From the NCBI GenBank assembly GCA_043821485.1, contig JBDRCU010000032.1, forward strand, positions 1 through 36,627: DNA of 36,627 nt, given 5' to 3'. The notes below the pieces were generated by a model. That model searched no databases. It was not told where the DNA came from and worked only from the letters and a program-made list of their open reading frames with translations. The position numbers and the translations under genes were made by a program. The DNA comes from JBDRCU01 sp043821485 (GTDB lineage: Bacteria > Patescibacteriota > Minisyncoccia > 2-02-FULL-40-12 > IGHO2-01-FULL-4-A). Shown in pieces: positions 16,461-24,782 of this stretch. The first letter of the stretch is position 1, and every line of letters starts with the position of its first letter.

Positions 16461-17332
16461 TGCACAAGCCAGTTCTTTTAAAAGAAGTACTAGAAATATT
16501 AAATCCTAAACCCGGTCAAATATTTATCGATGGCACTGTTGGTGCTATGGGGCATACAGGTACTATTGCAAAGAACATCGGTCCCAAAGGAAAAGTATTA
16601 GGAATCGACTGGGATAAAGGATCACTAGATCAACTTAGCAAAATATCTCCTGAAAACGTTATCCTTGCACACGGCAATTATGCTGACATGGAAAGTATTG
16701 CTACCAGCAACGGAATAAAAGAGGCAGACGGTGTATTGCTTGATCTGGGATTCTCCAGTTATCACATTGAAGATACAGGCAGGGGATTCAGTTTCCAAAA
16801 AGATGAACCGCTTGATATGCGTTATGACATTTCGCAAAGTTTTACAGCAGCAGAAGTAGTAAATAGCTATAGAGTAGATCAGCTGGGAGATGTGATTAAA
16901 GAATATGGCGAAGAGCGTTACGCAAGACTTATTGCAAAAGCAATCATTGACGCAAGGAAGGAGAAGAGGATCATCACAACAAAGCATTTAGTAGAAGTTA
17001 TTCGATCTGCGGTGCCTGGAAGGTATCAGCGTAACAAAATTCATTTTGCTACGCGGACTTTTCAGGCATTGCGGATTGAAGTTAATCAAGAGTTGCAAAA
17101 CTTAAAAGATGGACTTCATTCTGCAATTCGTGTTCTTAAGCCGGATGGAATATTAGCAGTTATTAGTTTCCATTCACTCGAGGACAGGATTGTTAAAAAC
17201 TTTTTTAGAGACTGTTCAGGAGAGAGCGCCCTGAGTATAATCACTAAAAAACCGATTACAGCATCGGCCGAGGAGATAAGATATAATCCTCGTTCACGCA
17301 GTGCAAAACTGCGTGCGGCAAGTAAAATATAG
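16457..17332 (+). CDS. rsmH: 16S rRNA (cytosine1402-N4)-methyltransferase RsmH
   Basis: 291 residues. Starts HKPVLLKEVLEIL, typical of RsmH. The SAM-binding loop IDGTVGAMGHT is near residue 23 and GIDWDKGSL follows. DGVLLDLGFSSYHIEDTGRGFSFQ, LDMRYD and ISFHSLEDRIVKNFF are family hallmarks. It methylates N4 of C1402 in the decoding centre of 16S rRNA. The ATG at 16457 overlaps the mraZ stop (ATGATG; the second ATG is also possible), and TAGGAG lies 5 nt upstream, so translation is coupled to mraZ. Confidence 0.96.
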   Translation: MMHKPVLLKEVLEILNPKPGQIFIDGTVGAMGHTGTIAKNIGPKGKVLGIDWDKGSLDQLSKISPENVILAHGNYADMESIATSNGIKEADGVLLDLGFSSYHIEDTGRGFSFQKDEPLDMRYDISQSFTAAEVVNSYRVDQLGDVIKEYGEERYARLIAKAIIDARKEKRIITTKHLVEVIRSAVPGRYQRNKIHFATRTFQALRIEVNQELQNLKDGLHSAIRVLKPDGILAVISFHSLEDRIVKNFFRDCSGESALSIITKKPITASAEEIRYNPRSRSAKLRAASKI

Positions 17333-17342
17333 TTTCAGTTTA

Positions 17343-17372
17343 AGGGTCAATAAGAACGCATTGGCCGACCCT
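17343..17372 (+). promoter_or_regulatory. Inverted repeat at the FtsL-like start
   Basis: AGGGTC (17343-17348) and GACCCT (17367-17372) are exact complements ending 1 nt before the ATG at 17374. They could limit initiation or be a protein site. Confidence 0.3.
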
Positions 17373-17373
17373 A

Positions 17374-17709
17374 ATGACCGTTTATTGCACCAATAGCAAT
17401 GGGCGAAAGAAAGCAAAGGGAAGAAATAGCATACTGTGCACAACGCTCAAGATTTTTAATGTTGTATTGCTTGTGGTAGTTGTCGTAGGTTTGTTGGGAA
17501 ATATTCTAGCTTCCAATGTATTGACTTCGCATGACTACAAAGTAGTTGATCTTAAGGATACATTTAATAATTTAAGCAGTAATACTGCGCATGCAGCACA
17601 GCCAGCGACTGATATAGATGAATTGATGGAATTTGCAAAAGATCACGGGATGGTAGAGAATAAGACGAGAGATACGCTGGTTCATAATACCGGAGTGGCA
17701 CTTAAGTAA
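17374..17709 (+). CDS. FtsL-like small division membrane protein
   Basis: 111 residues: a basic cytoplasmic N-terminus (about 1-22, NGRKKAKGRN), one transmembrane helix (about 29-48, NVVLLVVVVVGLLGNIL), and a short external part that begins helical. Size, topology and position between rsmH and ftsI are those of FtsL, which joins FtsB/FtsQ and activates FtsWI. FtsL diverges so fast that sequence alone cannot confirm it. No leucine-zipper heptads are obvious, and the C-terminus is shorter and more polar than usual. Confidence 0.6.
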   Translation: MTVYCTNSNGRKKAKGRNSILCTTLKIFNVVLLVVVVVGLLGNILASNVLTSHDYKVVDLKDTFNNLSSNTAHAAQPATDIDELMEFAKDHGMVENKTRDTLVHNTGVALK

Positions 17710-17731
17710 TAATTAATTTAAATTTTATTCG

Positions 17732-19381
17732 ATGAGCGATGTATCATCCAAAAGTGGTACGAAGCATCGAGTCCTGATTTTCCTATCGTTAATAATACTT
17801 GCAACTGGCCTGGTTTCATACAGGCTTTTTCGTTTGACGTTTCTTGAGCATGATAGCTATGTACAGGCTGCGCGCAGTCAGTATATTAATGCAACTGAAG
17901 TTTTAACAGGACGAGGGACAATATATTTTACAGATCAAACAGCTGAAGGGCGTCGTATTCTGTCTACAAATAAAGATGCTCTTTTTGTATATGCAGATGA
18001 TAGAGAAGTTAATCTTGCAGATAGTGCAGTCAAAGAACTTGCAACAATACTTGAAATGGAGCTAGAAGAACTTAATCCTCTGCTTGAACATGATACCTCT
18101 CATCAGCTTATTAAGCGCGACATAACAGAAGGGCAGGCAGATGAAATTCGAGAATTAGGTTTTACTGGTATAAAAATAACATCGGAAACTGTTAGATATT
18201 ATCCTGATGGCGATAGTGCTTCGCATGTTGCTGGTTTTGTTGGATTTGATGGTCATAATCGTGTCGGGCAGTATGGAATAGAAGCATACTATGATGATGA
18301 TTTGAGCGGAGAAGGTGAAGATCATGGAAGCGATATAGTCCTTACAATTGATCCGATGATTCAGCAGTTTATAGAAAACAAACTTGAGGATTTAGTTGAA
18401 CTTTGGTCAGCGGAGTCAGGGTCAGTCATTGTGCAAGACCCCGAAACAGGAGCAATAATTGCAATGGCTTCAGTGCCGGCATATGATCCAAACATTTATT
18501 GGGAATCTAATCTTGAAGATTTTCCAAATCCAGTTATGCAAAAGCCCTATGAGCCTGGGTCCACATTCAAGCCTTTTACAATGGCAGCTGGATTGAATAC
18601 GAATGCTTTGACACCAGACACAACCTACAATGACACGGGAACAGTTACTATAGGAGGATATAAATTATCAAATTTTGATGGGCAGGCGCGCGGGATTCAG
18701 ACTATGAGCGATGTACTTCAGAAGTCTTTAAATACTGGTACTATATTTGCACAAAAGCGTACTGGCAATGATGCATTTCTTAATCATGTAGTGAGTTTTG
18801 GCTTTGGCGAGCAGACTGGTATTGATTTGGCAGGAGAGGCTGAAGGTGCTATATCTAATTTGTATTCAAATAATGAAGTTAACTTTGCAACAGCTTCTTT
18901 CGGGCAGGGTATTGCAGTAACGCCATTACAGTTGATCAACGCCTATTCATCAATTGCAAATGGAGGCAAATTGATGAAACCCTTTATCGTTAAAGAAGTA
19001 ATTCATACAGATGGGACGCGGGATATAACTGAACCAGAAATTATTGACGCGCCGATTAAATCAGTTGTAGCTAAACAGCTTCAATCAATGCTTACTGACG
19101 TGGCAGACAAGAGCCAAATGAATGCACGCATTGAGGGTTATGATGTTGCTGTTAAAACAGGCACTGCACAGATTGCAGATCCAAAAGGCGGATATCTTGA
19201 AGACGAAGTTATTCACAATTTCGTGGGATTTGCGCCATCGTATGCCCCCGAATTTGTTGTTATGATTAAGCTTGATCGGCCAGTTGGCGTACGTTATGCT
19301 GCGTCAAGCCTAGCAGGGCCATTTACAGAGATTACGAGATTTTTGCTTAATTACTATAATATACCCCCGACAAGGATATGA
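17732..19381 (+). CDS. ftsI: Penicillin-binding protein 2/FtsI-type transpeptidase
   Basis: 549 residues, a class B monofunctional PBP. One N-terminal transmembrane helix (about 13-32) is followed by the dimerisation/pedestal region (RGTIYFTD, VRYYPDGDSASHVAGFVG). The transpeptidase domain carries all three active-site motifs: Ser277-x-x-Lys280 in PGSTFKPF, Ser332-Leu-Asn334, and Lys475-Thr-Gly. It cross-links septal peptidoglycan outside the cytoplasmic membrane. Position in the mraZ cluster after the FtsL-like gene favours FtsI over an elongation-type PBP2. No C-terminal PASTA domain is present. Confidence 0.93.
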   Translation: MSDVSSKSGTKHRVLIFLSLIILATGLVSYRLFRLTFLEHDSYVQAARSQYINATEVLTGRGTIYFTDQTAEGRRILSTNKDALFVYADDREVNLADSAVKELATILEMELEELNPLLEHDTSHQLIKRDITEGQADEIRELGFTGIKITSETVRYYPDGDSASHVAGFVGFDGHNRVGQYGIEAYYDDDLSGEGEDHGSDIVLTIDPMIQQFIENKLEDLVELWSAESGSVIVQDPETGAIIAMASVPAYDPNIYWESNLEDFPNPVMQKPYEPGSTFKPFTMAAGLNTNALTPDTTYNDTGTVTIGGYKLSNFDGQARGIQTMSDVLQKSLNTGTIFAQKRTGNDAFLNHVVSFGFGEQTGIDLAGEAEGAISNLYSNNEVNFATASFGQGIAVTPLQLINAYSSIANGGKLMKPFIVKEVIHTDGTRDITEPEIIDAPIKSVVAKQLQSMLTDVADKSQMNARIEGYDVAVKTGTAQIADPKGGYLEDEVIHNFVGFAPSYAPEFVVMIKLDRPVGVRYAASSLAGPFTEITRFLLNYYNIPPTRI

Positions 19382-19391
19382 GGATAAAAAT

Positions 19392-20714
19392 ATGAAAAAG
19401 TTTTTTATAAAAATTTTGCGAATTCTTGCCAAGCGCGTTATTCAACGCTATAAGCCTTTAGTCGTTGGAGTGACAGGATCAGTTGGAAAAACAACAGCCA
19501 AGGAAGCCATTTTTACGATACTTAGCAGGAATATGCATACGCGTAAAAATGAAGAAAACTATAACAATGAGGTGGGCACACCTTTGACTGTATTGGATAT
19601 TGAGCCATTAAAGAATCGTTCAATTTTTGAGAAATTGAGGCTAATTGATAATATGCTTGGCGCATTGTGGCTAGCCTATGGTTTTTCCAAGTTTGAATAT
19701 CCCAAGGCTTTAGTGCTTGAACTTGGCGCTGACAAACCCGGAGACATTAAATATCTAGTTGATATTGTGCGTCCCCAAATAGGCGTTATTACTGCAGTAG
19801 GAGATATTCCTGTTCATGTGGAGTTTTATGCAAGTCCGCAAGAAGTTGCAAAAGAGAAAGCTAAGTTAATAAATGCTTTGGATAAAGACGGTACTGCTGT
19901 TTTGAATTATGACGATGAAACAGTTCGTGCAATGTCGGAGAAGACAAAAGGCGCAGTGATGAGTTTTGGTTTTTCTTCAAAAGCAGATATATGGGTTTCG
20001 GACGTGGTGTATTTTGTAGACGATACGCATAACAAAGTTGGAGGAATATCATTCAAAGTTCATCAGGAAGAATCATTTATTCCGGCGCGTATTGAAGGAA
20101 TGATTGCAGCACATCAATTGTATGGATTGCTTTCTGCAACAGCAGTTGCATTGAAACTGGGAATTAATATGGTGGATATATCCGAAGCTTTTGAAAGAAT
20201 CGATTTCCCTCGTGGCAGAATGAAATTACTTCATGGAATTGATGACAGCATAATAATTGATGATACGTATAATTCAGCGCCATTGTCTGCTCATGCTGCG
20301 CTTGAGTCTCTTAAGGCGTTCACTTCTGCAACCCGTCGTGTTGATCGAAAACGCAGACGTAAGATAGCGATACTTGGAGACATGAGAGAACTTGGTGTAT
20401 ATACAGAATCAACTCACAGAACCATAGGGAAGTTTGCATCTGAAATGTCTGATATTGTAATTGGTGTCGGCAGTGCATCAATCTTTATAGTAGAAGAAGC
20501 TAAGAAGAAGCTCGGAGACAAGCGTGTTGCCCATTTTGATAATGTAGAAGATTTAGTCAGGGGAATTAGGGGATTAGTAAAGCCGAAGGATATAATTTTA
20601 ATAAAAGGATCTCAATCAATACGGCTTGAAAAAGCCGTAAAAGCCATCCTCAATGAACCGGGGAGAGCCAGTGAACTGCTGGTGAGACAATATGGGGAGT
20701 GGTTGAAGGACTAG
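19392..20714 (+). CDS. murF: UDP-MurNAc-tripeptide:D-Ala-D-Ala ligase (MurF-type Mur ligase)
   Basis: 440 residues. The Mur ligase P-loop VTGSVGKTTAKEAI is near residue 27. It is followed by NYNNEVGTPLTVL, the ELGADKPGDI stretch and the carbamylated-lysine region (KEKAKLI). The MurF-type substrate segment IIDDTYNSAPLSAHAAL and the C-terminal ILGDMRELG are present. It adds D-Ala-D-Ala to the cytoplasmic peptidoglycan precursor using ATP. The N-terminal part is shorter and more basic than in E. coli MurF and includes a hydrophobic stretch, as in many Patescibacteria versions. It is the last gene of the cluster. Confidence 0.87.
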   Translation: MKKFFIKILRILAKRVIQRYKPLVVGVTGSVGKTTAKEAIFTILSRNMHTRKNEENYNNEVGTPLTVLDIEPLKNRSIFEKLRLIDNMLGALWLAYGFSKFEYPKALVLELGADKPGDIKYLVDIVRPQIGVITAVGDIPVHVEFYASPQEVAKEKAKLINALDKDGTAVLNYDDETVRAMSEKTKGAVMSFGFSSKADIWVSDVVYFVDDTHNKVGGISFKVHQEESFIPARIEGMIAAHQLYGLLSATAVALKLGINMVDISEAFERIDFPRGRMKLLHGIDDSIIIDDTYNSAPLSAHAALESLKAFTSATRRVDRKRRRKIAILGDMRELGVYTESTHRTIGKFASEMSDIVIGVGSASIFIVEEAKKKLGDKRVAHFDNVEDLVRGIRGLVKPKDIILIKGSQSIRLEKAVKAILNEPGRASELLVRQYGEWLKD

Positions 20715-20722
20715 ATTGTTAT

Positions 20723-20752
20723 TTGACACATAGTGTTTTTACGTGGTAGGTC
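20723..20752 (+). promoter_or_regulatory. Putative promoter of small gene 20776
   Basis: Perfect TTGACA (20723-20728), an 18-nt spacer and a weak -10 TAGGTC preceded by an extended TGG. The -10 is the doubtful part. Confidence 0.35.
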
Positions 20753-20775
20753 TTCTTTAGGAAGGGGGCAGAACC

Positions 20776-21108
20776 ATGCTCGGAAACATCGGTTTATATC
20801 TTCTAGCCACGTTTGGTGTTCTTGGCGTGGCTTTTCTTTCTATTGCGTTTCCTAGACGGCCTGAAGCCCTTGAGTCATACGAGGAACAACAAAAATGGAG
20901 CTTCAGGATAAAAAGGGCCCGGCCTCTTATAATTCGGGTTCTTGGTGTCCTGTGCTGTATGTCTCTTGTCTTCTTTTCTTTTGGGTCGTGGCTGTTCAAA
21001 ACGAGTATTACAGATATTCGAGTTGTTGTCCTGGCAGAGATACCGATTTTGGTTCTTCTGTCGTTTATCGTTATCCTTGTTTTTCAGTATTCCTACGATA
21101 GACGTTAG
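20776..21108 (+). CDS. Small GC-rich three-helix membrane protein
   Basis: 110 residues with hydrophobic segments at about 6-25, 52-74 and 83-105, and a charged loop (PRRPEALESYEEQQKW) between the first two. AGGAAGGGGG lies just before the ATG, a far stronger ribosome site than in the flanking housekeeping genes. Base composition is clearly GC-richer than murF before it. Its own promoter, and a perfect 14-bp hairpin plus an intrinsic terminator downstream, make it a separate unit. No family recognised; integral membrane location is clear. Confidence 0.7.
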   Translation: MLGNIGLYLLATFGVLGVAFLSIAFPRRPEALESYEEQQKWSFRIKRARPLIIRVLGVLCCMSLVFFSFGSWLFKTSITDIRVVVLAEIPILVLLSFIVILVFQYSYDRR

Positions 21109-21138
21109 GCCCCACATCCGGCGGGAAGTCCTTCACGG

Positions 21139-21168
21139 AGTCGACACAATGCTTGCATTGTGTCGACT
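21139..21168. repeat. Perfect 14-bp inverted repeat without T tract
   Basis: AGTCGACACAATGC and its exact complement, separated by TT. It lies 31 bp after the small gene. No T run follows on plus, so it may protect the 3' end of the mRNA or be processed. Confidence 0.8.
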
Positions 21169-21179
21169 CGGAGCAAAAG

Positions 21180-21203
21180 AGTGCCACTATGTGGTGCTTT
21201 TTT
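21180..21203 (+). terminator. Intrinsic terminator
   Basis: AGTGCCAC-TAT-GTGGTGCT (8 bp, two wobbles) followed by T5. Terminates the small gene before tRNA-Glu. Confidence 0.7.
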
Positions 21204-21255
21204 GTTTAAGGAATATAGACGTTATCGTTTTTTTGTGGTATTGTTTTTTAATCAT

Positions 21256-21333
21256 GGCCCCGTCGTCTAGCCTGGTCTAGGACGCATGGTTCTCATCCAT
21301 GTAACACGGGTTCAAATCCCGTCGGGGCTGCCA
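21256..21333 (+). tRNA. tRNA-Glu (anticodon CTC)
   Basis: Acceptor GGCCCCG/CGGGGCT (G1-U72 wobble), D arm with TCTAG and AGGAC, anticodon stem CATGG/CCATG with loop TTCTCAT (CTC), T arm ACGGG/CCCGT. The CCA is encoded, unlike the tRNA-Val in this window. Possibly the minor Glu isoacceptor for GAG. Confidence 0.93.
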
Positions 21334-21387
21334 TCAAGAAAATCAATACTTTTTTAATCTTGCCTAGTTTGGGAGTGGAGCATATGA

Positions 21388-21393
21388 TAAAAT
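21388..21393 (+). promoter_or_regulatory. -10 box predicting a leaderless mRNA (gene 21400)
   Basis: TAAAAT ends exactly 6 nt before the ATG at 21400, so the start site would fall on the start codon. An overlapping alternative is TATGAT at 21383-21388, 17 nt after TTGCCT. Confidence 0.45.
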
Positions 21394-21399
21394 ACAAAT

Positions 21400-22209
21400 A
21401 TGAATGAGAAGAAAATATTAAAAGATGACCCATCGACTCCAGAAAAGGTCGAATCTATATTGAGAGACAGGCAAAGAAGAGAAATGCCTATCGAGGATAT
21501 GAAAGATTTAATAAAGCGAATGGGAGAGCTTAAAGATAATGCTTCCTTTGATGGTGCAGGAAGGAAATTTCTCAGTATGACTGGCAGAGATAATCTGGCT
21601 TCAATGGCACGCACACCCGAAGAATTATATGTAACCCTACGTGGCTTAAGAGCTGCCACGGAAGCACGAAACAGAGGCATGGCTCCACCTACTCCAGGAA
21701 AAGAAGAGGAAGTAAGACAGATGGGTGGCCATCTAGCAGAAAAAGAAATACCAAAGGCAGAACAAGAAGCGTTAAATAAAATAATGGGTGGTTTTGAGAG
21801 TATGCATGGCGACCTTCAGGAGTCTGAGCCACAAGCGGGTCGTGCACGTTTGAAGAGTGAATTTGAAGCAACTGGTTACGAAGTCGGTAGGGTTACAGAC
21901 AATACAAATGCAATTTTTTTGAAAGTAAATACTCTTTTTGATAAACACAAAGATACAACAGATTCTCAGTTAGAACAAAAGTTACTTAAGATTGAGGAAC
22001 AAACAAGGCAGCTCGAAGCGTTTAACGCTAGGCTGGTGGAAACGTATAGGATGACAACGCCTTCTCAGGAAGACATGATGAGCGATAAAGATATAACTCA
22101 TTCAGAGGCAGTGGGTATAAAAATGGAGATTAGAATGTGGAATGAACAAATAGAAGGCATAAAAAACCTTCAAGCATCAATAGAGAGAAACATAGAAGAT
22201 GCTAGATGA
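21400..22209 (+). CDS. Hypothetical charged helical protein
   Basis: 269 residues, soluble, rich in Glu, Lys, Arg, Met and Gln. Mostly predicted helix, with a coiled-coil-like segment at about 185-215 (QLEQKLLKIEEQTRQLEAF) and another at the C-terminus. A Pro/Gly-rich break occurs near residue 95 (MAPPTPGKEEE). No signal peptide, no membrane helix, no catalytic motif recognised. Codon use looks normal for the AT-rich background, and the gene has its own -10 box. The function is unknown. Confidence 0.75.
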   Translation: MNEKKILKDDPSTPEKVESILRDRQRREMPIEDMKDLIKRMGELKDNASFDGAGRKFLSMTGRDNLASMARTPEELYVTLRGLRAATEARNRGMAPPTPGKEEEVRQMGGHLAEKEIPKAEQEALNKIMGGFESMHGDLQESEPQAGRARLKSEFEATGYEVGRVTDNTNAIFLKVNTLFDKHKDTTDSQLEQKLLKIEEQTRQLEAFNARLVETYRMTTPSQEDMMSDKDITHSEAVGIKMEIRMWNEQIEGIKNLQASIERNIEDAR

Positions 22210-22283
22210 ATCATGATATTAGGTGTACGTAGCTGTGGGGGTTGCCGATGGACACATAGAATACTTTGTGCTTCAATAGATCA

Positions 22284-22718
22284 ATGAATAAAGAAAAAAT
22301 TATTGCTATTTCGGTTCTCATTTTGGCGATACTCGTAATCATCATCTTTTTTGATGGCGAGACAACCGAAAAAAGTTTTGCCACTTTGGGTGATGCGTAC
22401 AATTCAGGGTTTCAGCTTGAATGCAGTGTAGAAGTCTCCGATGAAACCTCCGGCTTGGTGGAATTAATGACGTATTATATAGCTGACGGTAATATAAGGG
22501 TAGAGATAGAGGCAGACGATATTAAGACGCATATGTTACTATTGCCCGCAGGATTTTATATGGTGGACGATGAATCAGGAGAAATCGTAAGTTATTATGA
22601 GCCGGATCCATCAGAAGAATCAGTAATGCAGTCATTTTTGGAGGAACCCTTTGATGAAACTGTAAAATGCATTGAAAAATCAATTTCTGATTCTTTATTT
22701 GAAGTGCCAGAATTTTAA
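22284..22718 (+). CDS. Membrane-anchored extracytoplasmic hypothetical protein
   Basis: 144 residues from the ATG at 22284; a TTG at 22266 in the same frame adds six unlikely residues. A signal-anchor helix (about 6-22, IAISVLILAILVIIIFF) is followed by an acidic beta-rich domain with GFQLECSVEV, YYIADGNIRVEIE and MLLLPAGFYMVDDESG. The strand pattern recalls LolA/DUF4412-type proteins, which sit outside the membrane and bind lipophilic ligands, but the match is only by impression. Two Cys (SVEV-region and KCIEKS) could pair. It is followed 16 bp later by the EEP-family gene. Confidence 0.7.
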   Translation: MNKEKIIAISVLILAILVIIIFFDGETTEKSFATLGDAYNSGFQLECSVEVSDETSGLVELMTYYIADGNIRVEIEADDIKTHMLLLPAGFYMVDDESGEIVSYYEPDPSEESVMQSFLEEPFDETVKCIEKSISDSLFEVPEF

Positions 22719-22733
22719 GCCTTTCTCTAGCCC

Positions 22734-23687
22734 ATGAAATTTAATTTTAAATACCTAATTTTTGTTATTGTCCTTATTGCTGATTCAGCAGTGCTTTTTG
22801 CTTTGATTCTGGGGAAATTAGGTAAGTATAATTGGTGGTTTGATTTGTTTAGTCATTTTCAAATGCAGTATTTTATTGCGTTTTTTGTACTTGGTGTGAT
22901 TTTACTTGTGCTTAAGAAATTTAAATATGTTGCAGTGTCTTTGATAGGTGTACTTTTAACACTCCTTGCAATAATGCCTGTATATATAGGTGGAGACGGG
23001 AATGTTCGTGATTCTGCTTCTGGTAGAAATTTATCTGTGCAGTATATGAATATTAATGTTGGAAATGATAGTGCAGATATGATCATTGAAGAAATTCGCA
23101 GTAAAGATCCTGATGTTTTATTCATAATTGAAGCTAATGAATTTGTTTTTGAAGAGATCAAAGAAAAATTAGATTTTGAAGTTGCACATTATGCAAATGG
23201 TCCGGGAGCATTCAGTATGGCAATGTTTTCAAAACTTGAAGTAAGAGATATACAAGTTATTGATTTTGTAAATATATATATTCCGAGTATCGTCGCAACT
23301 TTGCGTATTGAGGATAAAGATGTATGTATAATTGGGACGCATCCTGTGCCTCCTATGACACCGATGAGAGCAGATGACAGGAATCAACAGTTACTCAATA
23401 TTGCTGAATTTATTGCAGAAAATCCAATACAAACTGTTTTGGTGGGGGATTTTAATATGACTCCATATTCTCCTTATTATAGCGATATATTAGACATATC
23501 TGGATTAAAGGATTCAAGAAATGGTTTTGGAATCCATAATTCTTGGCCAGTTGGTTTGCCGTGGATTGCACGTATTCCTATTGATCATGCATGGGTTTCT
23601 GAAGATATTATAGTGCTTGATCGTGAAATTGGATTAGAGATTAATAGTGATCATTTGCCTGTATATCTAAGACTCAATATATTATGA
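22734..23687 (+). CDS. Membrane endonuclease/exonuclease/phosphatase-family protein
   Basis: 317 residues. Three N-terminal hydrophobic helices (about 5-25, 42-60, 65-85) precede an EEP-fold domain from about 100. Its motifs are visible: N in YMNINVGN, the metal-binding Glu in DVLFIIEANE, GTHPVPP, the GDFNMTP Asp/Asn pair, IDHAWVSED and the C-terminal SDHLPV. Family members hydrolyse phosphodiesters in nucleic acids, lipids or inositol phosphates. Placement on the membrane with the catalytic part probably outside resembles secreted EEP proteins that act on extracellular DNA or phospholipids. The substrate is not determinable. Confidence 0.88.
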   Translation: MKFNFKYLIFVIVLIADSAVLFALILGKLGKYNWWFDLFSHFQMQYFIAFFVLGVILLVLKKFKYVAVSLIGVLLTLLAIMPVYIGGDGNVRDSASGRNLSVQYMNINVGNDSADMIIEEIRSKDPDVLFIIEANEFVFEEIKEKLDFEVAHYANGPGAFSMAMFSKLEVRDIQVIDFVNIYIPSIVATLRIEDKDVCIIGTHPVPPMTPMRADDRNQQLLNIAEFIAENPIQTVLVGDFNMTPYSPYYSDILDISGLKDSRNGFGIHNSWPVGLPWIARIPIDHAWVSEDIIVLDREIGLEINSDHLPVYLRLNIL

Positions 23688-23695
23688 TTCAGACT

Positions 23696-23724
23696 TTGAC
23701 AAGCGGTGCAGGATTTGTTATTAT
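23696..23724 (+). promoter_or_regulatory. Sigma70-type promoter of the zinc-ribbon/rplU unit
   Basis: TTGACA (23696-23701), exactly 17 nt, TATTAT (23719-23724). Start site near 23731. Confidence 0.65.
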
Positions 23725-23754
23725 TCTTGCTACCTTTATAGTTAATATATATCC

Positions 23755-23970
23755 ATGGAACAAAAGAGTTTAAATTTTAAATGTAGCAAATGCAACCATA
23801 CCGCCTGTGAAATAGGGGAGGTTCGTGCTGCTGGCGGGTTCTGGACTAAGATATTTAATATACAGAATAAGAAGTTTACTACAGTAACATGTGCGCAGTG
23901 TAGATATACGGATCTCTACGGTGTGGACAGTAGTCAATTAGGTAATGTATTTGATTTTTTTGTAGGATAA
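23755..23970 (+). CDS. DUF2082-type zinc-ribbon protein
   Basis: 71 residues with Cys10-x2-Cys13 and Cys46-x2-Cys49 (plus Cys18), an FKCSKCNH start and the C-AQC-RYTDLY end. This is the pattern of the small 'nucleic-acid-binding protein containing a Zn-ribbon' family. It ends 1 bp before rplU, so the two are cotranscribed and probably coupled. It most likely binds zinc and nucleic acid; its role is unknown. Confidence 0.82.
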   Translation: MEQKSLNFKCSKCNHTACEIGEVRAAGGFWTKIFNIQNKKFTTVTCAQCRYTDLYGVDSSQLGNVFDFFVG

Positions 23971-23971
23971 T

Positions 23972-24292
23972 ATGTTATTCGCAATTATTAAAACAGGAGG
24001 CAAACAGTATAAGGTTTCAGAAGGAACCCAACTTAATGTTGAGAAATTAGATGTTGAAGAAGGTAAAGAATTTGATTTTGATCAGATATTACTGATTGGA
24101 AATGCCAAGGCTGAAGCAACCAAGATAGGCTCGCCACTAGTTGAGGGAGCAATAGTTCATGCGAAAGTCCTTGAGCAGGGCAGAGATAAGAAGAAGCTTG
24201 TATTCAAATATTCAAACAAAACTCGATACAGAAAAAAGAAAGGGCATAGACAGCCGTATACAAAAATAGAAATATTAAAAATCACCGCCTAG
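23972..24292 (+). CDS. rplU: Ribosomal protein bL21
   Basis: 106 residues, the normal size. MLFAIIKTGGKQYKVSEGT is the classic L21 start; YSNKTRYRKKKGHRQPYTKIEI is the rRNA-binding C-terminal hairpin. Part of the 50S subunit. rpmA (bL27), its usual partner, does not follow here. The last three sense codons and the stop lie inside the palindromic terminator. Confidence 0.97.
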   Translation: MLFAIIKTGGKQYKVSEGTQLNVEKLDVEEGKEFDFDQILLIGNAKAEATKIGSPLVEGAIVHAKVLEQGRDKKKLVFKYSNKTRYRKKKGHRQPYTKIEILKITA

Positions 24293-24307
24293 GCGGTGAT
24301 TTTTAAT
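24274..24307. terminator. Bidirectional palindromic terminator overlapping the rplU stop
   Basis: ATTAAAAATCACCGCC, then TA, then its exact complement: a 34-bp perfect palindrome with A and T tracts. It ends both rplU and the converging minus-strand operon. Confidence 0.9.
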
Positions 24308-24321
24308 GGGGGAAGTTAAGA

Positions 24322-24771
24322 TTATAGATCTCCCCATTCAGGGATTTCCATATCTGTGAATCCGCAAGGAGCAATGGCGGGTAGCCTTCCATTGTCGGTG
24401 ATGCTGCGAAGTTTTTTGAATAAGGCATTAAAGCCATCTGTAATAACAGTTGAGCCTATATGTTTGCTCAAAATTTCAGGCTGGCGTCTTAATAACATTT
24501 CGAGAATGGGTTCAATGTGTCTTTTAAATGCATTGTAGTCTTCCCGAGTCAATTTTATACATTTGCCTTTCTTTACCATTTCATTTGGAGATAGAATAGA
24601 CAATAATATATCCATGAAATCTTTCAGATCGGCTAATCTTAACCCATCTTCAGAGCCAATTTTTGTTTCGAATATCTCTTTGAGTACCCTAAGTTCAATC
24701 TCTGCTTTTCTTACAGGTATTTTTTCGAGGTTGTTCCCATTAGGTTCCATCAGTTCTCCGGGTATAGGCAT
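24322..24771 (-). CDS. Hypothetical protein downstream of recR
   Basis: 149 residues, mostly helical, without membrane segment or recognisable motif. A hydrophobic helix-rich middle (ELRVLKEIFETKIG, DLKDFMDILLSILS, EPILEMLLRRQPEIL) is followed by a Pro/Gly-containing tail ending EIPEWGDL. It starts 11 bp after recR and is the last gene of dnaB-recR-this, closed by the palindrome at 24274-24307. The operon hints at replication or repair, but nothing in the sequence shows that. Confidence 0.65.
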   Translation of the reverse strand: MPIPGELMEPNGNNLEKIPVRKAEIELRVLKEIFETKIGSEDGLRLADLKDFMDILLSILSPNEMVKKGKCIKLTREDYNAFKRHIEPILEMLLRRQPEILSKHIGSTVITDGFNALFKKLRSITDNGRLPAIAPCGFTDMEIPEWGDL

Positions 24772-24782
24772 ATATCAAATAT

